Below are positions 38,601-47,205 of a stretch of DNA of 64,000 bases, one piece after another. The notes beneath the pieces are model-generated. The model worked only from the letters and a program-made list of their open reading frames with translations. It ran no database searches and was not told where the DNA came from. The stretch is from Marthasterias glacialis (Eukaryota; Echinodermata; Asteroidea; Forcipulatida; Asteriidae): NCBI GenBank assembly GCA_911728455.2, contig OU452230.1, positions 5,998,512-6,062,511 on the forward strand. The letters are read 5' to 3'. Each line of letters opens with the position of its first letter. The stretch's first letter is position 1. The position numbers and the translations under genes are program-made.

Positions 38601-40335
38601 AACCAACCTGTGAAAATATCAGCTCATTTTGTTGTTTTATTTGCGAGAAAATTGTAAAAATGCATCCAGCATTTTTGTAGGTGTTCCTATAGGCAGAGTT
38701 TTCGTCTCACTGGGACGAAAACTAATTTTGGATCTTACTTAATTTATTATTCAAAAACGATAGGCCTAACATTTCAGGCAGAAACATTTTAAGGAAAGTT
38801 TTCTCTCTTCAGTATCTTTATACCATGTAAGGCATATGTGAATCTGTGAACATTTTATGTTTTCCTTCTTACCAATGTTGAGCTGGGACTTGAAAGACAG
38901 AATCTGTATATTTTTTTAATATGTATTCTAAGATATGTAGGCTACTGCTGTTTTTTGTTCTGGTATTTAATATTGAAAATTTCATGTAATTCAGCCTTTG
39001 GCTGCAATATGATTTGAGCAATAAACCAGTTAATAATCTCATCATGTTGATAATTCAAGGTGTCAACTTTCAACTGCTGGAAATTTGGATTTCGTCACGG
39101 CCTAACATCAGAGCGGCTGGGCCCAATTTCATACAGCAGCTTAAAACAGAAAGTTTTTCTTAACAATTTTATGCTACACAAAACTAAGCAGGAAACCAGT
39201 CACAGACAATGCTTGTGAAAATGATAATTTGACTGGTTACCTTATTCTGGTAAGAAAATTTGTTCTGTGCTTGCAGCTTTTTTGAAATTGGGCACTGGTC
39301 TATATCTAACTTTAAATCTTTTGTACCAAAACAAATTTCCAGAGGAGCACAAGTTGGAGTCGATCAATGATTGAGTAATCAATCCAAATGTGGGGGAAGA
39401 TTATTTACCTTTAGCAGCTGAGCTCCAGCTATCCTGTCTAGGGGCCTCATTAAGTCTGGATCTATCACTAGATCCTTCATCTCAGGAATCTGCAAAGGAA
39501 CAAAATGCCAATGACTGATTCCAACATTTTGACATTGTTATGACTTATGAGAAAGAGTCTATTGAAGCCTCCTGAATCCTCAAAATAAAACTCCAGTCTA
39601 TACTATGGTTCCAAATCAACACCAAAATGTTTGGACTTGGTCTTGTATAAGATTGGTATGCCTGGCCCAGTGATTAGCAATTGTTATTTGGGCCTACAGT
39701 CCTCAATCCTCCACAATCAAACAACTTCCTGAAGCTGAATAGTGAATGGGATTTTGGAGAGCAAGGGTTAACCGGTAGACAAGCCATATATTTTCTGAGC
39801 CAGAAAACGGGCAACGTTTCAAAAAGCCAAATGTGTAAAAAAAAAACTACCGGAACTAATGTGATTTTGTTTTGAAGAGTACACAGAGTTTGCAATAATC
39901 ACTGTACTGTGCAATGCTTCATTTCACTCACACCCACAATGAGGACATATGATGTTAAATATTTTGCCAATTTCCGTGTCGTGGCTGAGTGGTCTAGCGT
40001 ACCTGATGCAAGTTCTGGTGGCATCCTGCTAAGTAACGAAGTAGAAGCACCAAGATAGAAAATTAGAAGTGACACTGCCATTCGGCCTTCACCAGGCAGT
40101 ACCACAGTACCAGTTCACAGCAGGTTGACTAAACTGTCCGAAAATTGGGCAGTTAGAGATTAACTGACAACACTAAACATAATTCGAGCACCATTTGTAT
40201 TTATGAAGCTCTCTTAAAACAAGTGATGCTTTATTAAGTTGTTGTAATACTTACCGATTCCAAAAGATGAACCAAGTGTTCTTTCGAGAGTTGTTTCAAC
40301 ACGGAGAAATCCGGAGATTTTATGGTGGTGGCCAT
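15959..40335 (-). CDS. VPS33B: VPS33B, Sec1/Munc18-family vacuolar sorting protein
   Basis: SM-family protein that binds SNAREs and pairs with VIPAS39 (VIPAR) in the CHEVI complex for late endosome/lysosome and polarised membrane traffic. Complete: 20 exons, 1833 nt, 610 aa (human protein 617). Exons in coding order: 40255-40335, 39409-39489, 37475-37536, 36554-36603, 35292-35359, 34577-34622, 34191-34285, 32845-32949, 31757-31931, 31039-31112, 29454-29540, 28811-28904, 27230-27307, 25352-25416, 21282-21336, 20348-20571, 18524-18622, 17050-17143, 16273-16392, 15959-16038. Every junction is AG/GT and in phase. Family landmarks: MRPLDRIAG (about 41-49), LELPSFFRDYFL (to 161), YGLGRCAK (to 196), NEIGHIFLIDRE (218-229), SLLEGINMKECSTYIEEQ (around 366-383), HLLTFSNLRKLGLYTEQ, and VYFLGGCTYAEMAALR (563-578) near the C-terminus. 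FLGGCT with YIEEQ favours VPS33B over VPS33A. The start ATG at 40335 follows a short 5' flank and gives the expected N-terminus (PDFSVLKQLSKEHLVHLLES). Confidence 0.97.
17376..17590 (+). repeat. tRNA-Leu SINE body and tail (head missing)
   Basis: Starts at the SINE body (CACTTGTGTTCTTAAGCAAG), continues through GGATGGGACGTTAAGC and GGGGTTTGCCCCATGG, and runs into a TAA microsatellite. VPS33B intron 17. It faces the full-length minus-strand copy at 17645-18056 across the microsatellite. Confidence 0.65.
17592..17644. repeat. (TAA)n microsatellite
   Basis: About 17 perfect ATA/TAA triplets between two inverted SINE copies in VPS33B intron 17. Confidence 0.95.
17645..18056 (-). repeat. Full-length tRNA-Leu-derived SINE
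   Basis: Read on the minus strand: a tRNA-Leu-like head (GTCGTGGCCGAGCGGATAAG, GACTCAAGCTCTGG, GTGGGTTCCAGTCCCGG), then GTGTCCTTTAGCAAGACACT, GATGGGACGTAAAGCC, GGGGTTCGCCCC and a 3' end with GCGCTATATAAA-type sequence. It is the most complete member of the family in the window. Confidence 0.75.
19679..19785. mobile_element. Foldback element with GGTGGCGGCAGACTTACCAG ends
   Basis: Left GGTGGCGGCAGACTTACCAG is inverted at the right as CTGGTTAGTCTGCTGCCATC. A second copy is at 63228-63331. VPS33B intron 16. Confidence 0.6.
20055..20345 (-). repeat. Second tRNA-derived SINE family, broken copy
   Basis: The head is seen on the minus strand at 20080-20140 (GGTTTAGTTGGTAAGACATC, GCTCTAGAATG) and a body with CACCGATGTG, AGTACTTTCCCAAG and TCGGGTGGGATTCATAAC at 20237-20325, 25 bases from the donor of VPS33B exon 16. 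The two parts do not join in normal SINE order, so this is a broken or composite copy. Confidence 0.5.
20795..20890 (-). repeat. tRNA-Asn-like SINE (5' truncated)
   Basis: Minus strand: AGCTCAGTTGGTAGAGCG (box A), a seven-base anticodon loop ATGTTAA with GTT, box B GGTTCAAATCC, then the tail CCAGTCAATTTTTCTTTGTT. The acceptor 5' strand is missing where a TIR-bearing AT-rich element (20888-21025) begins, so it is not a functional tRNA. Confidence 0.65.
20888..21025. mobile_element. Small TIR element beside or inside a SINE
   Basis: TTTATTTGTGTGACTTAATA at the left pairs with TATAAGTCACACAAATAAA at the right. About 138 bp. Its left end coincides with the point where the tRNA-like head of the neighbouring SINE is broken. 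Confidence 0.5.
21405..21620 (+). repeat. Second tRNA-derived SINE family, diverged copy
   Basis: CGATGATGTAGCAGTTACGA, CTGCTCTAGAATGTTGGGGT and CATAGGTTTAAATGCC form an eroded tRNA-like head, followed by AAGCCTGTGGATT, AGTACTCAGAAAACACT and CATCGGTGTGAC of the family body. VPS33B intron 14. Confidence 0.5.
22141..22318. mobile_element. MITE family B (TTTCATAGAGCTGCTTAAGCA ends), copy 1
   Basis: Begins TTTCATAGAGCTGCTTAG and ends TGCTTAAGCAGCTCTATGAAA, clear terminal inverted repeats, with the inner markers ACCAGAATAAGGTTATCAGC and ACTGGTTTCCTGCTAGC. Related copies: 27430-27606, 27612-27795, 35986-36165, 39118-39298, 47007-47205, and probably 9965-10135 (eroded, reversed). Confidence 0.7.
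22363..22785. mobile_element. Foldback element with GGTGGTTCTGAAAAGA arms and an internal MITE B segment
   Basis: The left arm (TTTGGCGGTGACACCATG, then GGGGTGGTTCTGAAAAGA, then GATGGTTTAACAA) is mirrored at the right (TTGTTAAACCATCGGTTCTT, TTTTCAGAACCACCCC, CATGGTGTCACCGCAAAA). Between the arms, short units (GAGCCCATGGTTGAACAAGA) are repeated in tandem. At 22566-22641 there is an internal segment of about 75 bp almost identical to part of the MITE B copy at 22141. VPS33B intron 14. Confidence 0.7.
22872..23110 (+). repeat. tRNA-Leu-derived SINE
   Basis: GTCGTAGAAGAGTGGTCTAG, GGACTCAAGTTCTGG, GGGTTCGAATCCTGG and TGTCCTTGAGCAAGACAC define the head and body, followed by GTATACTCCCCAAGGAGCTG. 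The 3' end differs from the 17.6-kb copy and resembles those at 29.7 and 32.2 kb, so at least two subfamilies are present. Confidence 0.7.
25015..25200 (+). repeat. Second tRNA-derived SINE family, well-preserved copy
   Basis: Head CTTGGTGGTCTAGTGTTTAA, CTGCTCTAGAAAGC and GGGTTTGAATCCCACC; body GGCCTGTGGAGTTTTTGC, AGAAAAGCACTGATTATGCA and CACATCGGTGTCAGG. VPS33B intron 14. Confidence 0.65.
25535..26648. repeat. 142-bp tandem array (about 8 copies)
   Basis: A 142-bp unit (markers CCAGGTGTCCCTGTGACTGA, GATCCAACTGGAGGGAGAGA, ACAACCTCCCCCAGCCATGA) is repeated from 25535, with the first and last copies degraded. The centre copies are nearly identical. Since 142 = 3x47+1, each unit shifts frame, which leaves overlapping 107-residue minus-strand reading frames spaced exactly 142 bp apart; these are not genes. 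Lies in VPS33B intron 13. Confidence 0.95.
27430..27606. mobile_element. MITE family B, copy 2
   Basis: GACCTGCTTAAGCACAAAAA at the left and TGCTTAAGCAACTCTATGAA at the right. Directly followed by copy 3; the junction reads CTGGGCCCCGGGCCCAA. Confidence 0.65.
27612..27795. mobile_element. MITE family B, copy 3 (tandem with copy 2)
   Basis: TTCATAGAGCTGCTTAAGCA at the left and CTGCTTAAGCAGCTCTA at the right; same inner order as copy 2. VPS33B intron 12. Confidence 0.65.
28298..28470. mobile_element. MITE family C, intact 173-bp copy
   Basis: TAGACCTAATGCATTGACGT at the left and CGTCATGTGCATAAGGTCTA at the right. It is exactly the same length as, and closely similar to, the copy at 53809-53981. 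VPS33B intron 12. Confidence 0.75.
29640..29960 (-). repeat. tRNA-Leu-derived SINE
   Basis: Minus-strand head with GGTTAAGTCATCGGGGTGTG and GGATTCGAATCCCGGTCATG, body TGTCCTTGAGCAAGATGC, and 3' part with CTCCCCAGGGAGCTGAG and TATATAAG. VPS33B intron 10. Confidence 0.7.
32090..32432 (-). repeat. tRNA-Leu-derived SINE
   Basis: Minus strand: GTCGTGGCCGAGCGGATAAG, GGACTCAAGCTCTG, GTGGGTTCGAATCCCGG, TGTCCTTGAGCAAGACACTC, CTCCCCAGGGAGCTGAG and a GCGCTATATAAAAA end. Nearly complete. VPS33B intron 8. Confidence 0.75.
33541..34017. repeat. 68-bp tandem array (7 copies)
   Basis: A unit of exactly 68 bp (AACTTTGCATGGTGGAGATA, then CAATCTAGTAAGGTTTGCAG, then TAACACCATGTACATGAG) starts at 33551, 33619, 33687, 33755, 33823, 33891 and 33959. 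Much of the unit resembles the arm of the foldback element at 22363-22785. VPS33B intron 7, ending about 170 bases from exon 7. Confidence 0.9.
34325..34540. repeat. Degenerate AT-rich tandem repeat
   Basis: Irregular copies of ATGTCATGATAAAACAATGA and TATCTTGATAAAACAATGAT fill VPS33B intron 6. No coding or element signature. Confidence 0.7.
35719..35909. mobile_element. MITE family A, copy 7 (reversed)
   Basis: Starts TTGACCCCTTGCAATCACG and ends CAGGTGAATTGGGTCAA. The inner CACCATTTTGGAAGTCAA block is inverted against TTGACTTCCAAAATGG. VPS33B intron 4. Confidence 0.7.
35986..36165. mobile_element. MITE family B, copy 4
   Basis: GGGCCCAATTTCATAACAGC and TGTTAAGCAGAAAATACTGC at the left, GCTTAGCAAGTTTCTGTGCT at the right; the middle GGCACCAGTCGCAACAG is changed relative to copies 1-3. 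VPS33B intron 4. Confidence 0.5.
38522..38894. mobile_element. TIR element with CTTTAAAGCCCCAGCTCAAC ends, copy 1
   Basis: Left CTTTAAAGCCCCAGCTCAAC pairs with right TTACCAATGTTGAGCTGGGA. It contains an internal hairpin AGTTTTCGTCTCACTGGGAC/GAAAACT. About 370 bp, non-coding, VPS33B intron 2. A second copy is at 47708-47972. Confidence 0.65.
39118..39298. mobile_element. MITE family B, copy 5
   Basis: TGGGCCCAATTTCATACAGC at the left, AAACCAGTCACAGACAATGC and TTACCTTATTCTGGTAAG inside. VPS33B intron 2. Confidence 0.55.
39977..40045 (+). repeat. tRNA-Leu-like SINE head fragment
   Basis: TCCGTGTCGTGGCTGAGTGG, GATGCAAGTTCTGGTGGCAT; box B is not followed by a SINE body. VPS33B intron 1. Confidence 0.5.
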
Positions 40336-40395
40336 CTTCGTAGGGATGTTTACTAGCCAAGTGAGGGCGCTGTTGCTTCTGACCTAAGTTTTTAT

Positions 40396-40653
40396 TAGGC
40401 CTTGTCCGAATGAATGGCTTCGGCAGTGGCTACGGCTGTAACGCCGAGGATTCCTATTCTTCAACGTTGTCATTGCAGCCAGCGGCCATAGCCGTAGCCA
40501 AAGTCGCTTGATTCGGACACGGCCTTAGGCCGTGTCCGAATGAATGGCTTTGGGCAGTGGCTACGGCCGGAACGCCGAGGATTCCTATTCTTCAACGATT
40601 GCAGCCAGTGGCCATAGCCGTAGCCGAAGTCGCTTGATTCGGACACGGCCTTA
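40396..40653. mobile_element. Two back-to-back MITEs in the VPS33B 5' flank
   Basis: Two copies of about 130 bp lie head-to-tail (40396-40527 and 40526-40653). Each begins with a TAGGCCGTGTCCGAATGAAT-like end and finishes GATTCGGACACGGCCTTA, with an inner GTGGCTACGGC / GCCATAGCCGTAGCC palindrome. The array begins about 60 bases upstream of the VPS33B start codon, so it may sit in the promoter or 5' UTR. A diverged relative is at 63345-63455. Confidence 0.75.
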
Positions 40654-40654
40654 C

Positions 40655-40797
40655 TTGAGCCATTTTCGAAACCACGGCTTCGGCTTAGGCTCCAGGCTTA
40701 GGCTTCGTGTACCTGTTTGAAATCCCGTACCGAAAGCGTACGTTTTCAAAGTTACTGACGGAGCTCAAGTCGGAGCCAAAGCCAAAGCCGTGATCGA
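40655..40797. repeat. Inverted repeat, GGCTTCGG-rich
   Basis: ACCACGGCTTCGGCTTAGGC at the left is mirrored by GGAGCCAAAGCCAAAGCCGT at the right, with an inner ACCGAAAGCGTACG. Probably another foldback element following the two MITEs. Confidence 0.55.
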
Positions 40798-40811
40798 TAC
40801 TTATCCAGAGG

Positions 40812-40981
40812 TAGCCTTTCGTCAAGGCCTTCGTGGCTTACACATCAGCTGTGTAGCCGCGAAGCAACTGCAGAGAAGACCAAGTCAGTGCGCGCTTCGC
40901 CACTCGATGGGGCGCGCTGACTGGTATTGGTCTTCGCGGCTACATAGCTGTCTAAGCCACGAAGGCCTTGACGAAAGGCTA
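40812..40981. mobile_element. Long hairpin element (TAGCCTTTCGTCAAGG arms)
   Basis: Left arm TAGCCTTTCGTCAAGGCCTT, then CGTGGCTTACACATCAGCTG, TGTAGCCGCGAAG; the right arm is its near-perfect inverse, ending GGCCTTGACGAAAGGCTA. Arms about 55-75 bp, including inner GACCAAGTCAGTGCGCGC / GCGCGCTGACTGGTATTGGT pairing. GC-rich relative to its surroundings. Confidence 0.75.
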
Positions 40982-42176
40982 ATCCAAAGGAGGCCGGGGC
41001 GGGGTGGGGGTGAGTGAGGGGGGGGGTGGAGGCTCTTTAATTGGATAGGTCTGATACTCGCGCACAGGCCTCGGTCAAGCTCACTCCTTAGTTTCCTACA
41101 ATATTATTAATTAGATTCAAATGGCTGTATTATGACAAATCCACCACCTGATCATCGGTGAAAAAACATAAAATAAAATTCAGGGGAATTGGCAATTATA
41201 GGCGTACGAGCCGGGGTGAGGGCAGGGGGAAACTGTCCTAAATTTTGGCAAAAACGTTGGGGAAAATTATAAACTGGCTTTTGTGTTTATTTCTGAGTAA
41301 AATTTCGGGCAAATCAACCCCTCTCTGCCCCTTTTTAAACAAAGAGTCCCCCATACGCCTGTGATGGTGATTGTATGGTGTGTTTAAAAAATGACTGTAA
41401 CACGGTGCACGTGCTCTTCCTAAAATACATTGAGCCATTTTGAGATATGGTGGACACAATATTACTACTAGGGCACTATTTTGGTTTGGGTTAATTTGTC
41501 TGTAGATATACACCCAAACTTAACAGTACACCCCATATAGAGTGTTCACCTTCAGAAAGGGTAATTAATTTTATTGATTTGTAAAGAGATAAAATCGTTC
41601 AATTATCACGTTTTATTTAAAAAGCATTTACCCACATTTTGCAGAACGTTATCTTCAAACTGGAACTAGTGAAACTAAGCGGTATAGTTTAAGTCAATAC
41701 ATTATGTGATAATTAATATTTTGCCTCGGAGTGATCCCCGAACGCCCTCTTTGATCAATAGTTTGGTTTGTTCAATTCATCAATTTCATAATGAACGACT
41801 GTCAATGACAGCTGTTGGTGATTTATCTTGTTCCTTTCATGGTGTACATTCACTGCATGTACAATGGGTTTATTATTACCACGGAATGACCTCACTCTGC
41901 TCTGTCCATTAAAGGAGCTGTGCGATTTTATTTTATTTTATTATTATTTTTTTTTAAATATTCTCTTGTCCACACCACCCAGGGTTAACGAATTAGACTG
42001 TTTCTAATTGCTAGTTGCAAACTTGAACTTCATTAAATTTTGATCAAAGTACCTTAAAAGTGGTATGTCGAGAGAAAGTAAAGCAATCCATGAAGAAATC
42101 TTGTAGTTTCACTTTCTGACAAAGTTTTGTCTTCGCGTAAAAGATTCTGAAATGTCCACTGCTCCCGCCCCTGAGC

Positions 42177-45100
42177 TTATGCCATAGGTTTCACGCACAT
42201 CAGGTGCACCCCGTCGTTGCATGCTTCAGTAACAGATACTACATGAAAATTAGCCCGTTCCAGGGCTTTCTGCGCCTCCTCCCTGCCCCACAATCCGCCC
42301 AAGCCTGCCCCGTCTCCCGGACAGAGTGAAATAGGCAAACAGGTCACCAAGCTATACGAGTACGCGAGGACGATGGACTTTCTTTCTTGTCTCTTCAAGT
42401 TATCTCCAAGATTTGAATACGCATTGATCTCAATGACCGAGAGGGTACCTCCGGGCTTGAGCACCCGATGCATCTCTCGGAGAGCCTTGGTGGGGTACGA
42501 GAGGTCGTGAAGGACGAAATGCATGAACAGGTAGTCAAATTTGTCCGTCCAGTCGGTGGGCATGAGCGAGAGGTCGGCACTGATGAACTCGACATTGGAG
42601 AGACCCATCTCGGCCGCCGTGTGTCGAGCTTTGCTGAGGGCGGGATGGGATATGTCCAAGCCGTAAAACCGACTCTTAGGAAAGTGTCTAGCCAGCGTCA
42701 TGGTGGCTGTACCTTCCCCGCACCCGAGATCCAGCACTTGACTTCCAGTTCCTTAAATAAAAGGTAAAACATAATTTTTTTGTAAAAAGTGGATGAACAA
42801 AAGAAAAGTGTGTTTTTAAAAGTTACATTAAAGACGCAGGCTCGTGCTGGCTCGTCGCCATTTCCCGACGGCCGTTTTTGTGGCACGAAAGATCATCACA
42901 CATTATACGGAAGCATATAGCTGCCAACACAAAAATAAATTTTCGTCCCAATTAAGTCGTAAGTACGAGATAATAAGTCGTACGTACGAGATAATAAGTC
43001 GTATGTACCAGATAATAAGTCGTACGTACGAGATAATTAAATTGTACCTACGAGATAATAAGTCGTACGTACGAGATAATTAAGTCGTCGAGATAATTAA
43101 GTCGTACGTACGAGATAATAGTCTTGCTGCAAGACATTCCTTATTTTTTTCTGCGGTCGCAAGAGGGGGCTGTTTTTTGCGCCTGACTGTCTTGATTCTG
43201 TTACTACTAGTTAGTGTTGGCGGTTCAGTCGTCGGATTTCACATTGAACCGTGATTGAACACAGTCTAGAAACAAGACTACAACGACATTGTACATGATT
43301 TGTATATGTAAACTAGTAGTTAAGTACGATTGATAAATCATATGGTGCTGTCCAATTCAGTGACACTCCAAAACTGTTGACCTGAAAAAACATAAAACGG
43401 TAAAAATGTTTTGACATGTTTTATTGGTGAGGTCCATGACCGAGTATTATATTCATCGTTTTTGTCGTATTGAGCGAGGGTTATTTTTTATGAATATAAA
43501 ATGACCAGAGGAACTAGCATGGCAAATTGGGTCAATGATTTTTAACTGGGGGCAGTGAGACTGAAGATATTTTTACAGATCCTCAAGTAGCAACAAAATG
43601 TTTCCATGCCTCGAGTACGGGCACTCGTCAGTTGATTCTAAGAGAATGTTTCGTGTGTGATTTGCAGACGGTAGGGTTGAATCAGATGGCTTTGGTTCGA
43701 AGTAATTATTGATAGTCCGTTAGTGGACGGTTATTTTGGGTGCGATCCTTGTTTGTGACTTGTTCTTCCAATAAGGAAAATAGATATTCGAGTGCTTCAT
43801 CTTGACCTTCGTCAAAAGCCAAGGTCGTTGTGAATGGGGGAGAGATCTGACGACTGAACCATCACTAACTAGTGACAGAACCAAGACAGTCAAGCGCACA
43901 AACAGCCCCCTCTAGCGACCGCGGAATAAAAAATAAAGAAAGTCTTGCAGCAAGACTATTATCTCGTTCGTACGACTTAATTAAGTCGTTCATACGACTT
44001 ATTATCTCGTACGTACGACTTAATTATCTCGTACGTACGACTTATTATCTCGTACGTACGACTTAATTGGGAGGAAAATTTATTTTTATGTTGCCAGCTA
44101 TACGCTTCCGTACACATACAACGTTAAACAAGAAGCCTTTCTCACTGCAAGAGATACCCGACGGCTTTGTCCGACGAGCCTGTATTGAAGACGCCCGCTC
44201 GTCACCATTACCCTACGACTACATACATAGTTTATGTCCTAACGCGTGACAGGTCCAAGGTGATCTTTCATGGCACGAATTTGTTTGTCTCGTGTTGATG
44301 AATGGGCGTGTTTAAGTCCTTTACCAACAAACTTAAACGTTACATTCTATTATACTTGCATATGGTTCCAACAAAGATTCAACTGTGTTAAATTTCCTAC
44401 GTGTTGGCTATGGTAGTAAAAGACTAGGTATTTGTACTTTCCACATATTTTACGTTTATTATAGTAATGACATCCATTGGCCTACGGTACTTAACAGTGT
44501 AAATGAAAATAATCTGTACATGTTTTTGTTTACCATCATCTTGGAATAAATGTATATTGAATTGAAAGATAGCTTCGCAATTTGGTTACTTACCGAGACA
44601 GTGGTGCAGCTGAGGCATAGAGGGAATGAATTCTTGCACCAGCTGATCCTGGCAGAAACGTCCTTGCGTCAGAAAAATTAGGTCGTCCAGCTTGTGATAC
44701 TTGTCAAATGGAACCCCTTTCATAAAATAAAAGAAAGCATACGTTAGAATCGCGGCCGTGTACATTAATCTGCTAAGACCAGTATTACGTGACACTGCTT
44801 ACCGTGAATTCTGCACTAATAGCCCTCACGTTTTTTCATTGAGATAATCGCAGAATGCCGTTCTAAGCTATATCGCCACGTAGATGGAGATCTGTGATCA
44901 GTTATACCATGCCCGATATGTGGCAGAGGGTAGCCCCCAAATGTTCCCATTCTCTAACACACTCTTCCCCTCTTGTACAGAAGCACCCCCTAAAATCCTC
45001 AGAAGAATTCCAGAGATTTCCAGAACACAATGAAGACACAATAGGAAGGGGGGTACACCCTGCCACATTATTATCGAGCACCAAAATGTGCTCAGTAAAT

Positions 45101-46174
45101 CTGACAAAGACTCACAATATGCCCCCGAAACAAACGTTTAATTCTCGAGCCCTACGCTTGGAGGAGATGCACAGACTATACGAAAACATTTCCTTCACCT
45201 GCTGGTCCATCCTTTCTGAAGCATTCCGCAACTTTGAAGAATCCCCCGTAAAGAACGGGCAACGTCATCACCAGACCTTTTAACTCCATGATGTTTGATC
45301 GGTTGGATGGCAGCCAGAATTTCCCTTTTGTGGGGTCAAAGTTGACAATGTTTGCAGCGGCCATACATCCCAACCACTCCCTCACGTACCTGTCAAAATG
45401 TAATGTTGAGAATTATGGTAAATGACCCCCAATTAATTTTGATTTACATCGTTCTAATTTTCACCGGCCATAGATCAAAGATAGCGTGTGCATCGGAAGC
45501 ATTAACAATAGTTTAATACATGAATAAAAAATACAGGTTTTATACTAATAAAAAAAAATACTATTTTAATTTTCCCATGACTGTATTCTGTTGTGTAATC
45601 AGTGAACGTGTATTCCCGGTCCTCACATCACACACTCGTTCAGTGCAAGTTTATTTCTGTGGATGCTTAGATTGACAAAATAGAGGTATGGGCCTAGGGC
45701 CTACACCAGCAATGAGAATCAATTTCAAATCAGTCTTTACCCCGAAATGCTTAACTCTCCCGAACCGAAATGCCAGTCTCACCTTTCGAACTGATGAAGA
45801 CTGTGTGAAGAAAATCAATCAGATTAGGTTGAATAAAAAAAAAATAATAATAATAAAAAACTATGACACCAGAAAAGATGTTTACATTTTTTGTTGATGT
45901 ATACATTTATATAGGCCTGTTAGGAACATGAAGATAAATTAAATCACAAGTTAGTTGAAATTGGACATCTGTTTTACCTTTCTTTCATATCAGCCATGTC
46001 GGCAATCTCCTGGCTGGTTTTGCTGTTGTCTCCCATGGAGATCATCACATCAAACAGACCCGTCTCCATACCCATGGCAATCCCGATACCCGCCACGCCA
46101 CCAACAAGCTGCTGGGTGACTCGACTTGAAAACTCGGTCGCGGTTTCATTTTCCTTTAAAACGGAGGACGCCAT
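42177..46174 (-). CDS. SAM-dependent methyltransferase 1 (Rv2258c-like; winged helix + Rossmann fold)
   Basis: Transfers a methyl group from S-adenosylmethionine to an unknown acceptor. Four exons in coding order: 45978-46174, 45199-45389, 44594-44716, 42177-42751; 1086 nt, 361 aa, phases consistent. Residues about 10-95 form the winged-helix N-terminal region (FSSRVTQQLVGGVAGIGIAM, TSQEIADMADMKERYVREWL, FWLPSNRS). The methyltransferase domain starts in exon 4: motif I VLDLGCGEG (176-184), RFYGLDIS with the ribose-binding Asp, FISADLSLMP, FDYLFMHFVLHDLS, and VLKPGGTLSVIE. The chosen Met is MASSVLKENE; an in-frame upstream Met at 46252 would add 26 residues, but the paralogs do not support it. 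First (3'-most) of three tandem paralogs. Family identity is strong; substrate unknown. I know no close vertebrate counterpart for this domain pair. Confidence 0.92.
42834..44206. mobile_element. 1.4-kb foldback element with TACGTACGAGATAATAAGTC arrays
   Basis: The two arms (about 42834-43240 and 43860-44206) are inverted copies: CGACGGC..., ACGGAAGCATATAGCTGCCA against TGCCAGCTATACGCTTCCGT, AATAAATTTTCGTCCCAATT against its inverse, then tandem AAGTCGTACGTACGAGATAA blocks, then GTCTTGCTGCAAGAC, AGAGGGGGCTG and CTAGTTAGTG. The centre (43240-43860) is unique, without a convincing protein. Sits in intron 3 of methyltransferase 1. Confidence 0.8.
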
Positions 46175-47006
46175 TCTTTTTTGGTGTGTGTTTTTAATTA
46201 GCGGGTTGTCCAATGGCACGCCCATGATACCACTGCATGGTTTGGAGTTCACCCATTTAATAGTTAACTGCCGATTATCAAATTAATTTTCTGTAAATAG
46301 TCCCATCAAGGCTTGCCACGTGTTTCGCACAATAGACTATTAACAAGAATCGGACATATTAAAAGTAACGGCAAAATCGATACCAATTTCAGACAGCACA
46401 ATAACATTATTGTTTGCACGGTTAACATATGTGCGTCGCAAAACGATGTTTAATCAATACAATATTGTATCGTAAATCTACCTAACAGGTGAAAAGAGTC
46501 GATGCTGCATTATCGTACACAGATGTAAGACTATCCCCCCACCCCGCCTTAGAAAGCCGTGCGAAAGCGAACAAGAGAATTTAGTTTACTGGATACGGCA
46601 GAGATTTCTAAGGTTCGTTTCTTTTACAACTTGGAAAGCAACTTGGGTTGCCCTGTTATACGGAACACGGTGTATAGCAGGTCAATGATTCGCAATTGTT
46701 ACCCCCCCCCCCCCCTAAAAAAAAAAAAAAAAAAAAAAAATCTTGTTTCCAGGCTTCAGTGGTACCACTGGATTCTATAAAACAGAAGATTTCCAATCCA
46801 AACACAATCAAGGGTTTGTAAAATGGAAACCTGCAACACTCAGAAGTTGGAAATCATTGGGTGTAAGTGGGTTTAAAACAAATTATTGGCAGCCGGTTAT
46901 GTTAAACAAAAATAATAAACACACCGCTCTGCATTCAGACAACATTGCCAATTTAGATGAAAATAAGATCTGCCGAGAAAAACCATTAGCTTTTGCATGG
47001 ACCTGG

Positions 47007-47205
47007 GCCTAATTCCGTAGAGCTGCTAGCAAAAATAATAATAATAATGACACTTGGCAATTTTTTTGCTAAGCAAAATCGACCTGGATACCAGGTCACA
47101 TATGGTACATGTTAAATGATATAATATTGATTGATAACCTTATTTTATTAACATACTTTTCTTGTGCTTCAAGCTACTCTTTGTGCTTCAAGCAGCTCTA
47201 CCGCC
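47007..47205. mobile_element. MITE family B, copy 6 (eroded)
   Basis: GGGCCTAATTCCGTAGAGCT at the left, GGATACCAGGTCACATATGG inside, and CAAGCAGCTCTACCGC at the right. Confidence 0.55.

Larger units (their letters stand above)
40336..42176. other. Region between the VPS33B start and methyltransferase 1 end
   Basis: Contains the VPS33B promoter side (no TATA box recognised), three hairpin-type elements to 40981, a G-rich stretch at 40990-41030, and about 1.1 kb (41040-42176) of unique-looking AT-rich DNA in which I see no exon. TTTATT runs at 41925-41950 provide AATAAA signals on the minus strand for the methyltransferase gene ending at 42177. Confidence 0.5.

Noticed and set aside
42468..42767. 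Plus-strand frames opposite methyltransferase exon 4 (also 48224-48472 and 55957-56187)
   Set aside because: Antisense shadows of conserved coding exons; all three paralogs show the same mirror words, as expected from the sense protein.
45978..46252. Upstream Met at 46252 as the start of methyltransferase 1
   Set aside because: The extra 26 residues are not matched in the two paralogs, whose starts align with the Met at 46174.
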